A DNA stretch of 64,000 nt, taken from assembly GCF_003284585.1 (NCBI RefSeq), contig NZ_QKRX01000004.1:124001-188000 (forward strand). Reading direction: 5' to 3'. Below, piece by piece: positions 45,089 to 54,386 of this stretch (its first letter is position 1; each line of letters begins with the position of its first letter). The DNA comes from Nitrincola tibetensis (lineage in GTDB: Bacteria > Pseudomonadota > Gammaproteobacteria > Pseudomonadales > Balneatricaceae). The notes under the pieces are model-generated. The model did not search any database and was not told where the DNA came from. It was given only the letters and a program-made list of their open reading frames with translations. The position numbers were made by a program, and so were the translations under genes.

Positions 45089-45397
45089 CTAACTTGGATT
45101 TTTGTCTTGAGCCTTTTCAGGTAAGGTTGTTAAGCTTGCTTGCTGATCATGGCAGTCACAAGGCTTAGATGGAACAGGATCATACCCTCCAGGTTTTAAA
45201 GGATGGCAACGTAAAAGCCTTTTCAAACCTAACCACCCCCCTTTTAACGGGCCATGAACCTTAATGGCTTCAATCATGTAGGCAGAGCAGGTCGGGTAGT
45301 AACGACAACTCGGTGGCAACAAAGGGCTAATGAAATATTGATAAAACTTAACAAGCCCTATCAAAAGCGCAGATAGGACTCTTTTGATCGCCTTCAT
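45089..45397 (-). CDS. yidD: Membrane protein insertion efficiency factor YidD
   Basis: About 102 residues. Core motif [29 protein letters not shown] followed across the break by [24 protein letters not shown] shows the YidD family. The ATG at 45397 has GGGGA upstream; a TTG at 45418 is rejected. The N-terminal amphipathic helix is typical. YidD normally lies between rnpA and yidC near the replication origin; here its neighbours are an SLC5 protein and an SH3 protein. The tail after [11 protein letters not shown] is longer than in E. coli and contains two extra cysteines. Confidence 0.9.
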   Translation of the reverse strand: MKAIKRVLSALLIGLVKFYQYFISPLLPPSCRYYPTCSAYMIEAIKVHGPLKGGWLGLKRLLRCHPLKPGGYDPVPSKPCDCHDQQASLTTLPEKAQDKNPS

Positions 45398-45528
45398 ACA
45401 CATCCCCAAACAACCCAAAGAAAAGGGTTATAATATAACTTTTAAAGAGAAATTTCCTCTATGGGGTAGTCATAGGCCACTTAATCCGTACAATAGTTTG
45501 ATTCTTAATTGCACCAATTGGTTTTTAT

Positions 45529-46104
45529 ATGAAAAAGCAGTTTTTATTGTCTGTCATTTTAAGCCTGAGTTTTGCTGTACCGGCTTATGCTCAACAACGT
45601 GCCCACATCGCCGATGACGTTTATGTCTTTACTCATGGCGGTCCTGGTAACCAATACCGCATCAATGGACGGATGACGAGTGGTGAAGGGGTTACAATAC
45701 TCAACCGCAACAATAACTATGTCGAGGTACGTAACCAAGCGGGACGCTCTGGCTGGGTTCCTGAAGAATTCGTTGCTGCAGGTGAAAGCGTTCAAGCACG
45801 CCTACCTAAGTTAGAATCTGAACTAAGCGAGAGCCTGAATACAATCGAGCGTCAAGCAACCGAAATTGAGACTCTGAATAGCCGCTTGCAACAGCTCTCT
45901 GGCGGGAATCAAGATTATGCTCAGCAAGTCGAGCAACTTGAAACGCAAATTCGACGCCTAGATACTGAAATCGCCAACATGGATCAAAGCAATTTGATTC
46001 GATGGTTGACTCACGGCGGCCTAGTTGCCTTAGCAGGCATGATTTTAGGTCTATTAGTCCCCTACCTGCCTAAACGTCGTAAACGCCAAGATAACTGGTT
46101 TTAA
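45529..46104 (+). CDS. SH3-domain inner-membrane protein (YgiM/TIGR04211 type)
   Basis: 191 residues. Signal peptide (about 1-21, cleavage after AYA), bacterial SH3 domain (about 25-85; IADDVYVFTHGGPGNQYRI), a coiled coil (about 92-150) and a C-terminal membrane helix (about 160-178) followed by basic KRRKRQ. This is the YgiM plan, in which the SH3 domain faces the periplasm. It probably interacts with the cell wall; the exact role is unknown. Its stop overlaps the stop of the next, convergent gene, so there is no room for a terminator. Confidence 0.85.
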   Translation: MKKQFLLSVILSLSFAVPAYAQQRAHIADDVYVFTHGGPGNQYRINGRMTSGEGVTILNRNNNYVEVRNQAGRSGWVPEEFVAAGESVQARLPKLESELSESLNTIERQATEIETLNSRLQQLSGGNQDYAQQVEQLETQIRRLDTEIANMDQSNLIRWLTHGGLVALAGMILGLLVPYLPKRRKRQDNWF

Positions 46105-48659
46105 TTCGAGCCGTCGAGCTGACAATGGCTTATTAACGAAATATGTGTTTGACTGACGTCCTGTAACCATATTTCAAACTCACCAGCAGGGATAGGCTGA
46201 CAGAATAGATATCCCTGCGCTTGATCACAGCCCATTTCAAGAAGCAATTTTAACTGCTCACAGGTTTCAACACCCTCGGCGATCACTTCAATATCTAGCG
46301 CATGCGCCATATCAATAATGGCTTGAACCAACTTACGGTCTCGTACTGACTCCACAATATTTTTGATAAAGCTCAAATCCACCTTCAACTGGCTTAAGGG
46401 CATTGTTCGAACATAGTTGAGACTTGAGTAGCCTGTACCAAAATCATCTATTGCCACTTTCACACCGATCAAACTTAACTGTTTGATCGCAGAAAGTGTT
46501 TTTTCCGCATTATGCATAAAACTTGTTTCAGTCAGTTCTATGCTTAAATGATCAGGCGATAATTGATATTGATCCAACAACCCCATCACTTTCGCAGCCA
46601 CTTCACCTCGCTGAAACTGCCGAGCTGAGACGTTAACTGCAATGTTTAAATTGAGCTGCTGATCTTGCCATGCCTTAGACTGTTTAACAGACGTTTCGAG
46701 AACCCATGAGCCAATACTATCGATCAAGCCGATATCTTCTGCCAATGGAATAAAATCAGAGGGGGATACCTGACCTAGCTCTGGATTAAACCAACGGATT
46801 AGGGATTCAACTCCTTCAACATTACCTGTTTTAAGGCAAACTTTAGGCTGGTAATACAAGGTCAGCTCATTTTTTTCTAAGGCATTTTGCAGCAAACTTG
46901 CCAGCTTAAGTCGCGACATAGATGATTGATTTAGAGTAAGCGAATAGTAATGAACCGTATTTCGTCCTTGCTCTTTAGCTTGCAGCAATGCTGAATCCGC
47001 TCGACTCATTAAGCTCTCCGCATCCGATGCATCATCCGGGTAAACAACAACGCCCATGCTGCAGGTAATCCGAATCTCAGTAGAATTAATGAGCACGGGT
47101 GCAGAAATGATTTTTTGGAGCCTCTGCAAGTAAACGGCTAACTCATTCGTATCCTGGATACTGGAGATAATGAGACTGAACTCATCTCCTCCCGGACGAG
47201 CGACGGTATCTTCATCAGCAAGTTGTTGATTGATCCTATTCGCAATCTCACGCAGTACCTGATCACCTTGAACCTGACCAAAGCGATCATTAACCACCTT
47301 AAACCAATCCAAATCAAGATTAACTAAAGTGATCTTAGTCCCTGTCTCGTTGGAATAATTAAGCGCATTGTCCAAGCGATCACGCAGCAGTCGTCTGTTC
47401 GGAAGTAGCGTGACCTCGTCAAAGTAAACCATTTTATTAATGCGTGCTTCAGAGCGCTTCACTTCCGTCAAGTCATGAAATATCGCCGCATACTGCATGA
47501 TTTCGCCATTATCATTTTCTATAGCTGTAATGCTCAACCACTCAGGGTAAACATCGCCGCTTTTGTTGCGATTCCAGATTTCACCCTGCCAATGCCCAAC
47601 CTCTTTAATTTCCCGCCACATCAGTTCGTAAAAACGTTTATCATGACGGCCAGAACTTAACACGCTTGGGTTACAGCCAATGACTTCCCACTCATCATAT
47701 CCTGTGATTTGCGTAAAAGCAGGATTGACGCTCTGAATTTTCCCTTGGGCATCGCAAATTAATATGCCCTCAAGGGATGAGTTGATCACTTTTTCAATAA
47801 TGCGCAGGTAATGGCGTGTTTGATTTAACGAATGGCTGCGATCATTGAGAAGTTCCCGCAAGCGATAAATGTAATCCACTTCTACGTTACGCAGAATATC
47901 GGAATAGGAAGCTAAACCAACAAGCTGGCCATGTTCATCAGTGACGCCCAAGTGCCTAAAACCCTGATTTCTAAAATGGCGACGTGCGTTATACAGACTC
48001 AACGAACCTGGTACTGACTGCAAAGGGTTTAACGCAATGGAGGAAACAGGCTGGCTTAAATCAATTGTTTCCTCTGCCAAAAGTTTAATGACGTCTGTTT
48101 CGGTTAAAATGGCAAAGCCTTCACTCAAATCAATGAGAGCCGCTGTGTGGCCTGCGGTTCTGATCCGCTCTATTGCCAATTTAATACTGCAATCGCTAGG
48201 TATGCGTAAAGGATCTAAGTTACACACCTCATACAGAGACCTTAAAAACAAGTCATGTTCAAGGCCATGGCTGTTAACAATATCACTTTCACTGACCACA
48301 CCAACCAATTGATGCTCAGCATCAACAACCGCAACATGACGAATACGACTACTCATCATTAAGATACCTAGCTCATCTACACTGGCATCAGCATCAACCG
48401 TTGTAACAGGATGCGTCATTACTTTATCGACTGTCGTCTCGCCATCATAACCTTCAGCACCAAAACGCATCGCATCACGTCGTGTCAACACACCCACGGG
48501 TCTTCTGTGCTCGCAGACCAGAACACAGCCAATTTTGTAGAGTGACATCAAACGAATGGCATGATGGATCGTATCTCGTGGATGGCACCAAATAGGACGC
48601 GGCTTACAAATAGACGCAACATCAGGAGATCTAGTACGGGTTAACATGGGGTTAGTCAC
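46101..48659 (-). CDS. CBS-PAS-GGDEF-EAL c-di-GMP signalling protein
   Basis: 852 residues, no membrane helix, so cytoplasmic. Four CBS motifs (about 15-260) come first, then PAS (about 285-400), GGDEF (about 405-570) and EAL (about 590-840). GGDEF motif is intact (ARPGGDEFSLI) but without the RxxD site at the usual distance. In the EAL domain the signature reads VESLIRW instead of EAL, keeping the metal Glu; NVSARQF, ELTET, DDFGTGYSSL and AEGVET are all present. Both activities are possible; CBS domains would bind adenine nucleotides. The start is GTG at 48659 or ATG at 48647; there is no clear ribosome-binding site. Its end overlaps the convergent SH3 gene. Confidence 0.88.
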   Translation of the reverse strand: MTNPMLTRTRSPDVASICKPRPIWCHPRDTIHHAIRLMSLYKIGCVLVCEHRRPVGVLTRRDAMRFGAEGYDGETTVDKVMTHPVTTVDADASVDELGILMMSSRIRHVAVVDAEHQLVGVVSESDIVNSHGLEHDLFLRSLYEVCNLDPLRIPSDCSIKLAIERIRTAGHTAALIDLSEGFAILTETDVIKLLAEETIDLSQPVSSIALNPLQSVPGSLSLYNARRHFRNQGFRHLGVTDEHGQLVGLASYSDILRNVEVDYIYRLRELLNDRSHSLNQTRHYLRIIEKVINSSLEGILICDAQGKIQSVNPAFTQITGYDEWEVIGCNPSVLSSGRHDKRFYELMWREIKEVGHWQGEIWNRNKSGDVYPEWLSITAIENDNGEIMQYAAIFHDLTEVKRSEARINKMVYFDEVTLLPNRRLLRDRLDNALNYSNETGTKITLVNLDLDWFKVVNDRFGQVQGDQVLREIANRINQQLADEDTVARPGGDEFSLIISSIQDTNELAVYLQRLQKIISAPVLINSTEIRITCSMGVVVYPDDASDAESLMSRADSALLQAKEQGRNTVHYYSLTLNQSSMSRLKLASLLQNALEKNELTLYYQPKVCLKTGNVEGVESLIRWFNPELGQVSPSDFIPLAEDIGLIDSIGSWVLETSVKQSKAWQDQQLNLNIAVNVSARQFQRGEVAAKVMGLLDQYQLSPDHLSIELTETSFMHNAEKTLSAIKQLSLIGVKVAIDDFGTGYSSLNYVRTMPLSQLKVDLSFIKNIVESVRDRKLVQAIIDMAHALDIEVIAEGVETCEQLKLLLEMGCDQAQGYLFCQPIPAGEFEIWLQDVSQTHISLISHCQLDGSN

Positions 48660-48968
48660 GATGATTGGGGTTTACTGTGTAGTTTAGTCAAGTATTAAGA
48701 ATAACACATAATTTTAAACAAAGTAGTATATAATCGTATGGCATCTACCCTACTTACACGCCAGTATATTAGACGAACAGCATAATAAGACTTTTTAAAT
48801 TTCAAACAGCTTTTATTGATATTGAATCAAAGACTCAGCACTTTTGAAGGTTGCTTCAACACGCCCTGCCCAAATTCTGACATTTTTTTTAGTCAGGTCA
48901 TCACCCAGATCCGGAAATAAGGCATAATGGGTGCTGAAAGAGAAACCTCATGACACACGGATATCAGC
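48660..48968. other. 309-bp intergenic region before ptsP
   Basis: No gene seen. AT-rich near the GGDEF-EAL start (48660-48810). An inverted repeat CTGAC...GTCAG (48877-48896) encloses a T8 run 75 bases before ptsP. A CATAAT element near 48925 could be a -10 but its -35 is poor. In E. coli and Pseudomonas rppH precedes ptsP; no rppH fragment is visible here. Confidence 0.4.
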
Positions 48969-51227
48969 ATGCACTCTCCACTCGCCAGCCTCATTACACT
49001 TGTCGAAACCATTGCTCGGACTCAAGACCCTGAAGCCATGATGGACACGATCGTCGAGCGTCTGTGTGATCTGATGCGCGCTGAAGTATGCAGTTTATAT
49101 CTTTGCAATCCAGAGCAAGACACATTAATTTTAGCAGCCACTCGCGGCTTGTCTCGAGAGGCTGTCGGCAAAGTTAGCTTAAATCTAAACGAAGGACTTG
49201 TTGGCCATATTGCAGCCAGCTTAAGCACCCTGAATATCGCTGACGCGCCTGCAGATGATCGCTTTGTTTATATTCCCGAAACACATGAGCAGTCTTATCA
49301 TCGTTTTATGGGTGTGCCCCTGATCCACCTGCGCAAATTAGTCGGTGTACTTGTCGTACAAGGCACACTCAATCAACAGTTCAACGATGATGAAGAAGCG
49401 TTTTTAATTACGGTAGCATCGCAATTAGCAGGTACGTTACATCATTTGCAGCGCAGCGGCAGCTGGATGTCTCATCCGACCCTATCAAGCTATGAGCGCT
49501 ACAAAGGTGTCAAAGGCTCCAGTGGAATTGGCACAGGACGCTTATGGGTGATCGATCCGCACATGACCCTTGATCAAGTTGAGGCTGGCATCAATAGCGA
49601 TGCAATTGCAGAAATTGCCGACTTCCATCAAGCCATTGAATGGGTAGCTGAAGAGCTAGAAGCGGGTTCGGGTCGTTTAGGCAATCACTTGCCAAGCGAT
49701 TTACATGCGCTATTTGGTGTTTACCAAATGATGCTCAACAGCCCAGAATTGAAAAAAGGTGTCGAGGACAGAATCAATCAAGGTGACAGCGCCCCATGGG
49801 CGCTGTGCCAAGTCATTCGCAACATGGCGAATTTATTTGAGCAATCAAACGATCCCTACTTAAAAGCCCGTAGCGAAGATATCACCAACATTGGGCAGCG
49901 AATACTCAATCAGTTACTTCAACACGAACGCCAAGTAACTGAAGCACCCGATGAAGCCCTAATATTATGTGGAGAGCTCATCAGCATTACAGACTTAGCT
50001 GAGTTTCCGCTAAAACGTATTCATGGCATTATTTGTACGGCAGGCTCATCTTTGTCGCACACTGCGATTGTTGCAAATGCTCTTGGTATTCCGGCAGTCA
50101 TGGCTGTCGAAGATCTCAAACCCGCTAAGTTCCGGGGAAAACGAGTCATTGTCGACGGAAATCGCGGGGAATGCATTGTCACCCCACCAGATGCACTGCT
50201 GAACGAATATAAGCGGATGATCGCTGAAGAGCAGCGTTTCATCGCAGGGCTCGACAAACTCAAATCGCTACCTGCAGAAACCCTAGATGGATTTCGGGTT
50301 GAACTTCTGACAAACACAGGTCTGTTAGCAGATGCAACCCCTGGTCTTGAACGAGGTGCCGAAGGGGTTGGGCTTTATCGCTCTGAAATTCCCTTTATGA
50401 TTCACGACAGCTTTCCAACCGAAGAAGAACAGCTGCGCATCTATCAAAAGGTATTGGCTGCCTACGCCCCAAAACCAGTCTCTATGCGATCTTTAGACAT
50501 TGGCGGTGACAAGCAACTCCCTTACTTTGAAATGGCCGAGGAGAACCCATATCTTGGCTGGAGAGGCATTCGCTTTACCCTCGACAACACTCAGCTGTTG
50601 ATTACCCAAATTCGCGCCATGCTTCGAGCGAATATCGCCAATGGCAATCTTAAGCTTTTAGTACCCATGGTCAGCCGCGTTGACGAGATGGTTACATTCA
50701 GGCAGCACGTCGAGAAAGCTGTGGATGATTTAAATAAGCTAGGGTATCCAGCAAAGCTACCCAGTATTGGCATGATGGTCGAAGTGCCATCTGCAATGCT
50801 ATTGATTCCTAAACTGGCACCCTATATTGATTTTGTATCTGTTGGTTCAAACGATTTAACACAATATTTGTTAGCCGTTGATCGCAACAACCCACGTGTA
50901 TCCGCTTTATTTGACCATTTACATCCTGCAGTCATGTTAGCCTTGGAATATATCCAAAAAGAGTGTGAGAACCATGATCTACCTCTTTCAGTGTGCGGGG
51001 AAATGGCGTCAGATCCCGTTGCCGTTTTGGTGATGATTGCCCTTGGCTACCAATCTATCAGCCTAAGTGCATTTAATATTCCAAGAATAAAGCTATTGAT
51101 ACGTTCCGTCAGTCGCGCCGAACTCCTGCCCATTCTAGAAAAAGCAAGAGGGCTCTCCCACGAGTCTGACATTCGCGCTCTGTTCAGCGATATTGCTGAG
51201 CGTGCTTTAGCAAAAACACCAGATTAA
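48969..51227 (+). CDS. ptsP: PTS-Ntr enzyme I (phosphoenolpyruvate-protein phosphotransferase PtsP)
   Basis: 752 residues, normal for PtsP. N-terminal GAF domain (about 15-155), then the EI N-terminal domain with the phosphorylated His364 in GSSLSHTAIVA, and the PEP-binding barrel (VEVPSAMLLIP, GSNDLTQYLLAVDRNNP). It autophosphorylates on PEP and starts the nitrogen PTS cascade (PtsO, PtsN), linking nitrogen state to K+ and stress control. The ribosome-binding site is weak. A SixA-like phosphohistidine phosphatase (25646-26143), a known class of PTS-Ntr modulator in E. coli, is present elsewhere in the window. Confidence 0.94.
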   Translation: MHSPLASLITLVETIARTQDPEAMMDTIVERLCDLMRAEVCSLYLCNPEQDTLILAATRGLSREAVGKVSLNLNEGLVGHIAASLSTLNIADAPADDRFVYIPETHEQSYHRFMGVPLIHLRKLVGVLVVQGTLNQQFNDDEEAFLITVASQLAGTLHHLQRSGSWMSHPTLSSYERYKGVKGSSGIGTGRLWVIDPHMTLDQVEAGINSDAIAEIADFHQAIEWVAEELEAGSGRLGNHLPSDLHALFGVYQMMLNSPELKKGVEDRINQGDSAPWALCQVIRNMANLFEQSNDPYLKARSEDITNIGQRILNQLLQHERQVTEAPDEALILCGELISITDLAEFPLKRIHGIICTAGSSLSHTAIVANALGIPAVMAVEDLKPAKFRGKRVIVDGNRGECIVTPPDALLNEYKRMIAEEQRFIAGLDKLKSLPAETLDGFRVELLTNTGLLADATPGLERGAEGVGLYRSEIPFMIHDSFPTEEEQLRIYQKVLAAYAPKPVSMRSLDIGGDKQLPYFEMAEENPYLGWRGIRFTLDNTQLLITQIRAMLRANIANGNLKLLVPMVSRVDEMVTFRQHVEKAVDDLNKLGYPAKLPSIGMMVEVPSAMLLIPKLAPYIDFVSVGSNDLTQYLLAVDRNNPRVSALFDHLHPAVMLALEYIQKECENHDLPLSVCGEMASDPVAVLVMIALGYQSISLSAFNIPRIKLLIRSVSRAELLPILEKARGLSHESDIRALFSDIAERALAKTPD

Positions 51228-51285
51228 GACTGCCTGAAGTGTATTTTGCACTGGTGATCAATAGTTCGATGCGTCAAGTGAAGTA

Positions 51286-51316
51286 AGTGCAAAGAAAAAG
51301 GTCGCCTGAGCGACCC
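51286..51316 (-). terminator. Minus-strand intrinsic terminator with no annotated minus-strand gene
   Basis: GGTCGC (51300-51305), four-base loop, GCGACC (51310-51315); on the minus strand it is followed by TTTTTCTTT. The polarity is for transcription running from the response-regulator promoter region back toward ptsP, where no minus-strand gene exists. Confidence 0.5.
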
Positions 51317-51396
51317 TAAGAAAAGTTGAAATGATGAAGAGACCCGATGCAATCCTGTTCGGAACACAAGTAAAGCGCTTTTCATCTTAACGTTAG

Positions 51397-51440
51397 CTGA
51401 ATAAACCTGAACAAACCTGAATAAAGTGAATTTAAACTGA
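51397..51440. repeat. Ten-base-phased CTGA(A/-)xAAA repeat upstream of the response regulator
   Basis: CTGA begins at 51397, 51407, 51417 and 51437, with TGAA at 51427, giving five units of about 10 bp (CTGAATAAAC, CTGAACAAAC, CTGAATAAAG and two degenerate copies). The array ends 18 bases before the predicted -35. Confidence 0.6.
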
Positions 51441-51457
51441 ATCAGCACAAACTGATG

Positions 51458-51486
51458 TTTGCAATATCGCTAATGTCAGGTATAAA
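51458..51486 (+). promoter_or_regulatory. Predicted sigma-70 promoter of the double-receiver gene
   Basis: TTTGCA (51458-51463), exactly 17 bp, TATAAA (51481-51486), then 35 bases to the ATG at 51522. Confidence 0.6.
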
Positions 51487-51521
51487 TACTATTATCGTTG
51501 TATCCGTTAAGTGAGAGAAGT

Positions 51522-52322
51522 ATGGAACTGAGCGAACTGCTGTTGATGGTCATCGAACCCTCCCGTATGCAGCGCAACATTATTGTAGGCCACCTTCGAA
51601 AGATGGGCATTGTCGCTATTGAAGAGTTCACCGAAGCGGCACCTGCCCTTGAGCGTATGCAAGGAATTACTCCAGATATTGTTATTTCTGCGATGCATTT
51701 GCCTGACATGACAGGCTCTGAACTCGTTGGACAAATGCGAACAAAACCTGAGCTATGCGATGTCACCTTCTTTTTGATTTCGTCAGAAACTCTCTATCGC
51801 TATCTTGAACCAATACGTCAAGCTGGCGCAACCGTCATACTACCAAAGCCATACGACCCTGAGCGCCTGAATGAAGCGTTGAGTAGCGCAGTCAATTATG
51901 TAGCTGCTCGTCAGAACGACTTTGAAGGCACCAACGAAGAGTTTGATGATTTATGGATTATGGTGGTTGATGACAGCTCCACCTCTCGTAAATATTTGCA
52001 ACGCGTACTCACCTCACTTGGCATTCACAATATCCGGGAAGCCAAAGATGGAGCAGAAGCACTGCAAATATTGAAAGGACAGAGATTTGATCTGATCATC
52101 ACTGATTACAACATGCCAAATATCGATGGACTAGAGTTAGTGGAGCATATTCGACACTACACAGACCAACCCTCAATCCCAATCGTCGTTGTTACATCAG
52201 AACAAAACGACGAACCGCTGCATGCCTTGAAAACGGCAGGGGTATCGGCCATTTGTGAAAAGCCATTATCTTATGTTGCACTTCGCAAACTCATTCGCCA
52301 CCTGATTAACGACATCGATTAG
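51522..52322 (+). CDS. Double-receiver response regulator, first receiver degenerate
   Basis: 266 residues with two receiver domains and no output domain. REC1 (about 5-120) has MVIEPSRMQ in place of the acidic pair, and its phosphoacceptor position is Ala (DIVISAMHLPDM aligned with DLIITDYNMPNI of REC2). REC2 (about 145-262) is complete: MVVDDSSTSR, TDYNMP with the acceptor Asp, VVTSEQ and CEKP. So only REC2 should be phosphorylated while REC1 is a pseudo-receiver. The start is moved to 51522, where GAGAGAAG precedes the ATG. Similar double-REC proteins take part in chemotaxis or adaptor roles; an MCP gene lies next, convergent. Confidence 0.87.
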   Translation: MELSELLLMVIEPSRMQRNIIVGHLRKMGIVAIEEFTEAAPALERMQGITPDIVISAMHLPDMTGSELVGQMRTKPELCDVTFFLISSETLYRYLEPIRQAGATVILPKPYDPERLNEALSSAVNYVAARQNDFEGTNEEFDDLWIMVVDDSSTSRKYLQRVLTSLGIHNIREAKDGAEALQILKGQRFDLIITDYNMPNIDGLELVEHIRHYTDQPSIPIVVVTSEQNDEPLHALKTAGVSAICEKPLSYVALRKLIRHLINDID

Positions 52323-52340
52323 GCCTTCCAATGTTAGACG

Positions 52341-52379
52341 TCCCTGTAGCTTTTAATCGATCCTGAAAAGCCACAGGGA
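52341..52379. terminator. Hairpin between convergent response regulator and MCP genes
   Basis: TCCCTGTAGCTTTT (52341-52354) pairs with AAAAGCCACAGGGA (52366-52379) with one mismatch, 11-base loop, in the 66-bp gap of two convergent genes. Confidence 0.65.
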
Positions 52380-52388
52380 GTTACCCTG

Positions 52389-54182
52389 CTATTCGGCTAA
52401 TAGGCATTTAGGATCAAAGCCCATAATTAATGCACCCCAATGCTTTCCGTCGACATATAAGGGAATAGAAAGATCATTTAAGACCTCACCAGTGTCTCGA
52501 ATAAAGGTTTGCAGTAAGAAAGGATTCTTATGCGAGCATCGTCTCTTTTCAGCTCTATTACCAGCAAACATTCGTCGGTGTCGACTTTGCAACAAATCTA
52601 CACTTACATCGCCAGTCAAAGCTTTACTCACCTTGCTATGATGAGCGGGTGCATAGCCATTCTTATCCACTGCAATTGCATAAATAAACTCTGGGCGAGC
52701 ACGAATAAAGCCATCAAAAATAGGCTGCATTGAGCGCTCATAGGCATCGACATACGCGGTATCAAACTTCTCGGGAGTTTGACCAGGGTTTGTTCTACGA
52801 TAATGAGTATCGAAAACATTAATACCCTTCGCCTGTAATTTAATCAATTCATTAGAGACTTCTTGCGCCCATCCCATTCCAGTGCGGGTCATGTCTTCAA
52901 AACCACCCATCCCTATCGCAAAGTGTGATAGCAGTTCTTGGGTCTTTTCAGTTGCCAATTCAAGGTCGGCAGAATGGATTAAGGAATGCTCCATGCCTTT
53001 TTTCATTGATTCAGCAAGATCAGTAATCAAAGCTACATTCTGATGAGACTCTCGGTTGGTGTAGGACAACTCATCGATTGCGCTCGATATGCCCGTGAGT
53101 TGCGAATTAATCTCTTCAAAATCGGCGACTAACTTGTGAAATTGCACACTTGTAGTATCGATAAACACTTCAGTATTCTGAACATATTCCAAAATCGTTC
53201 CTGCACTACTACGAGTACTATCAACCAACTGGCTCATTTCAGCTATATTAGTATCAATTTGCCCCGTTGCTTCACTCACCTTCTGGGATAAATTACGTAC
53301 TTCATCAGCCACCACTGAAAAACCTCGTCCGGCATCACCCGCTCGAGCCGCTTCAATAGATGCATTTAAGGCAAGTAAATTGGTTTGGTCAGAAAAGTCC
53401 TGCACCATCGATAAAATTCGAGTAATATCGGCAGAGTTTAAGCTTAGCTTGTGCACCGTCTCCTGAAAGCGCGTGGCTAAATCACGAATCATTCTAATTT
53501 GCTCAAGTACTTTATTTAGCTCGGCATTTGATGCACGAATTTCGGCCATGTTGCTACTGGTCTGATCACTAATCACAACGGCACTACTCGATATTTCATC
53601 AATAGCCTTAGAGGATTGCGAACTTGACTGAAAGACTTGCTGCGCATTTTGCTCTTGTGTAAATGCAGACTTGCTAGACTCTAAGATCACTTTTTGTACG
53701 TGAGTTGCACTCAAAGCAACATTCACTGAATGTCGGCGTGTTTCCGCTATCATATGACGTAAACGATCCGTAAACTCATTATAGCTGCGCGCCATTTCCG
53801 AAATTTCATCGTAGGTATAAGCAGGCAAAGTAGCGGAAATATCACCATCTTTGTCTTTTATCGCTTTTAAAACACGCGTCATTTCACGGATTGGCTTCAA
53901 AAATAGATAACGCATAAAGAAAATCGTAAACACACCAGCACATATAGCAAAAAAAGCGGTCGCTCCTGCCGTTACAACGAGGTGATTCAGCCCTTCTGTC
54001 AAACTCTCCTTCTGAGCTTCATTTAAACCTAAAGCTTGAATTTTTGCATGCAATCCTGAGGCTAAATAACCACCAGCCAACAGCAAAAAAAGGTGAGGTA
54101 ACAATAAAAATACGACATTACCCGTTATCTTTTTTGATAGAGAATTAAAAAAAGTTTTTTCAATCGTTTTATATAAACTCAT
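52389..54182 (-). CDS. Methyl-accepting chemotaxis protein with C-terminal cytoplasmic sensor domain
   Basis: 597 residues. Two helices (23-43 and 68-93) flank a loop of only about 24 residues, so no periplasmic ligand domain. HAMP (about 92-145) and the MCP signalling domain follow (about 200-400; NLLALNASIEAARAGDAGRG). After it a C-terminal domain (about 425-597) shows NVFDTHYRRTNPGQTPEKFD, IYAIAVDKNGYAPAHHSK, RDTGEVLNDLSIPLYVDG and GALIMGFDP. Such motifs are like a Cache-type sensor but here placed in the cytoplasm after the signalling hairpin. It probably reports internal metabolites or redox state. AGGGTGC precedes the ATG. Confidence 0.88.
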   Translation of the reverse strand: MSLYKTIEKTFFNSLSKKITGNVVFLLLPHLFLLLAGGYLASGLHAKIQALGLNEAQKESLTEGLNHLVVTAGATAFFAICAGVFTIFFMRYLFLKPIREMTRVLKAIKDKDGDISATLPAYTYDEISEMARSYNEFTDRLRHMIAETRRHSVNVALSATHVQKVILESSKSAFTQEQNAQQVFQSSSQSSKAIDEISSSAVVISDQTSSNMAEIRASNAELNKVLEQIRMIRDLATRFQETVHKLSLNSADITRILSMVQDFSDQTNLLALNASIEAARAGDAGRGFSVVADEVRNLSQKVSEATGQIDTNIAEMSQLVDSTRSSAGTILEYVQNTEVFIDTTSVQFHKLVADFEEINSQLTGISSAIDELSYTNRESHQNVALITDLAESMKKGMEHSLIHSADLELATEKTQELLSHFAIGMGGFEDMTRTGMGWAQEVSNELIKLQAKGINVFDTHYRRTNPGQTPEKFDTAYVDAYERSMQPIFDGFIRARPEFIYAIAVDKNGYAPAHHSKVSKALTGDVSVDLLQSRHRRMFAGNRAEKRRCSHKNPFLLQTFIRDTGEVLNDLSIPLYVDGKHWGALIMGFDPKCLLAE

Positions 54183-54386
54183 GCACCCTATCTCTTTTTT
54201 ATTAGAATTGATTAATAAAGATCATCTTAAACCAACACACGGTATTTCACATAAACCGCATGTAGGGACCTCGTTATATTTTTTCAGAAAATTCTAGACC
54301 ACCTGTGACTTTATTGCATATCGCTTTGAATATCTCTGCTACTTTAGATCAGAAAAAATATAAACGCATTCACTATTCCAACCCTT

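Noticed and set aside
51224-51448. 74-codon minus-strand open frame over the orphan terminator
   Set aside because: It runs through the terminator and has no start signals; leucine/phenylalanine-rich chance frame.
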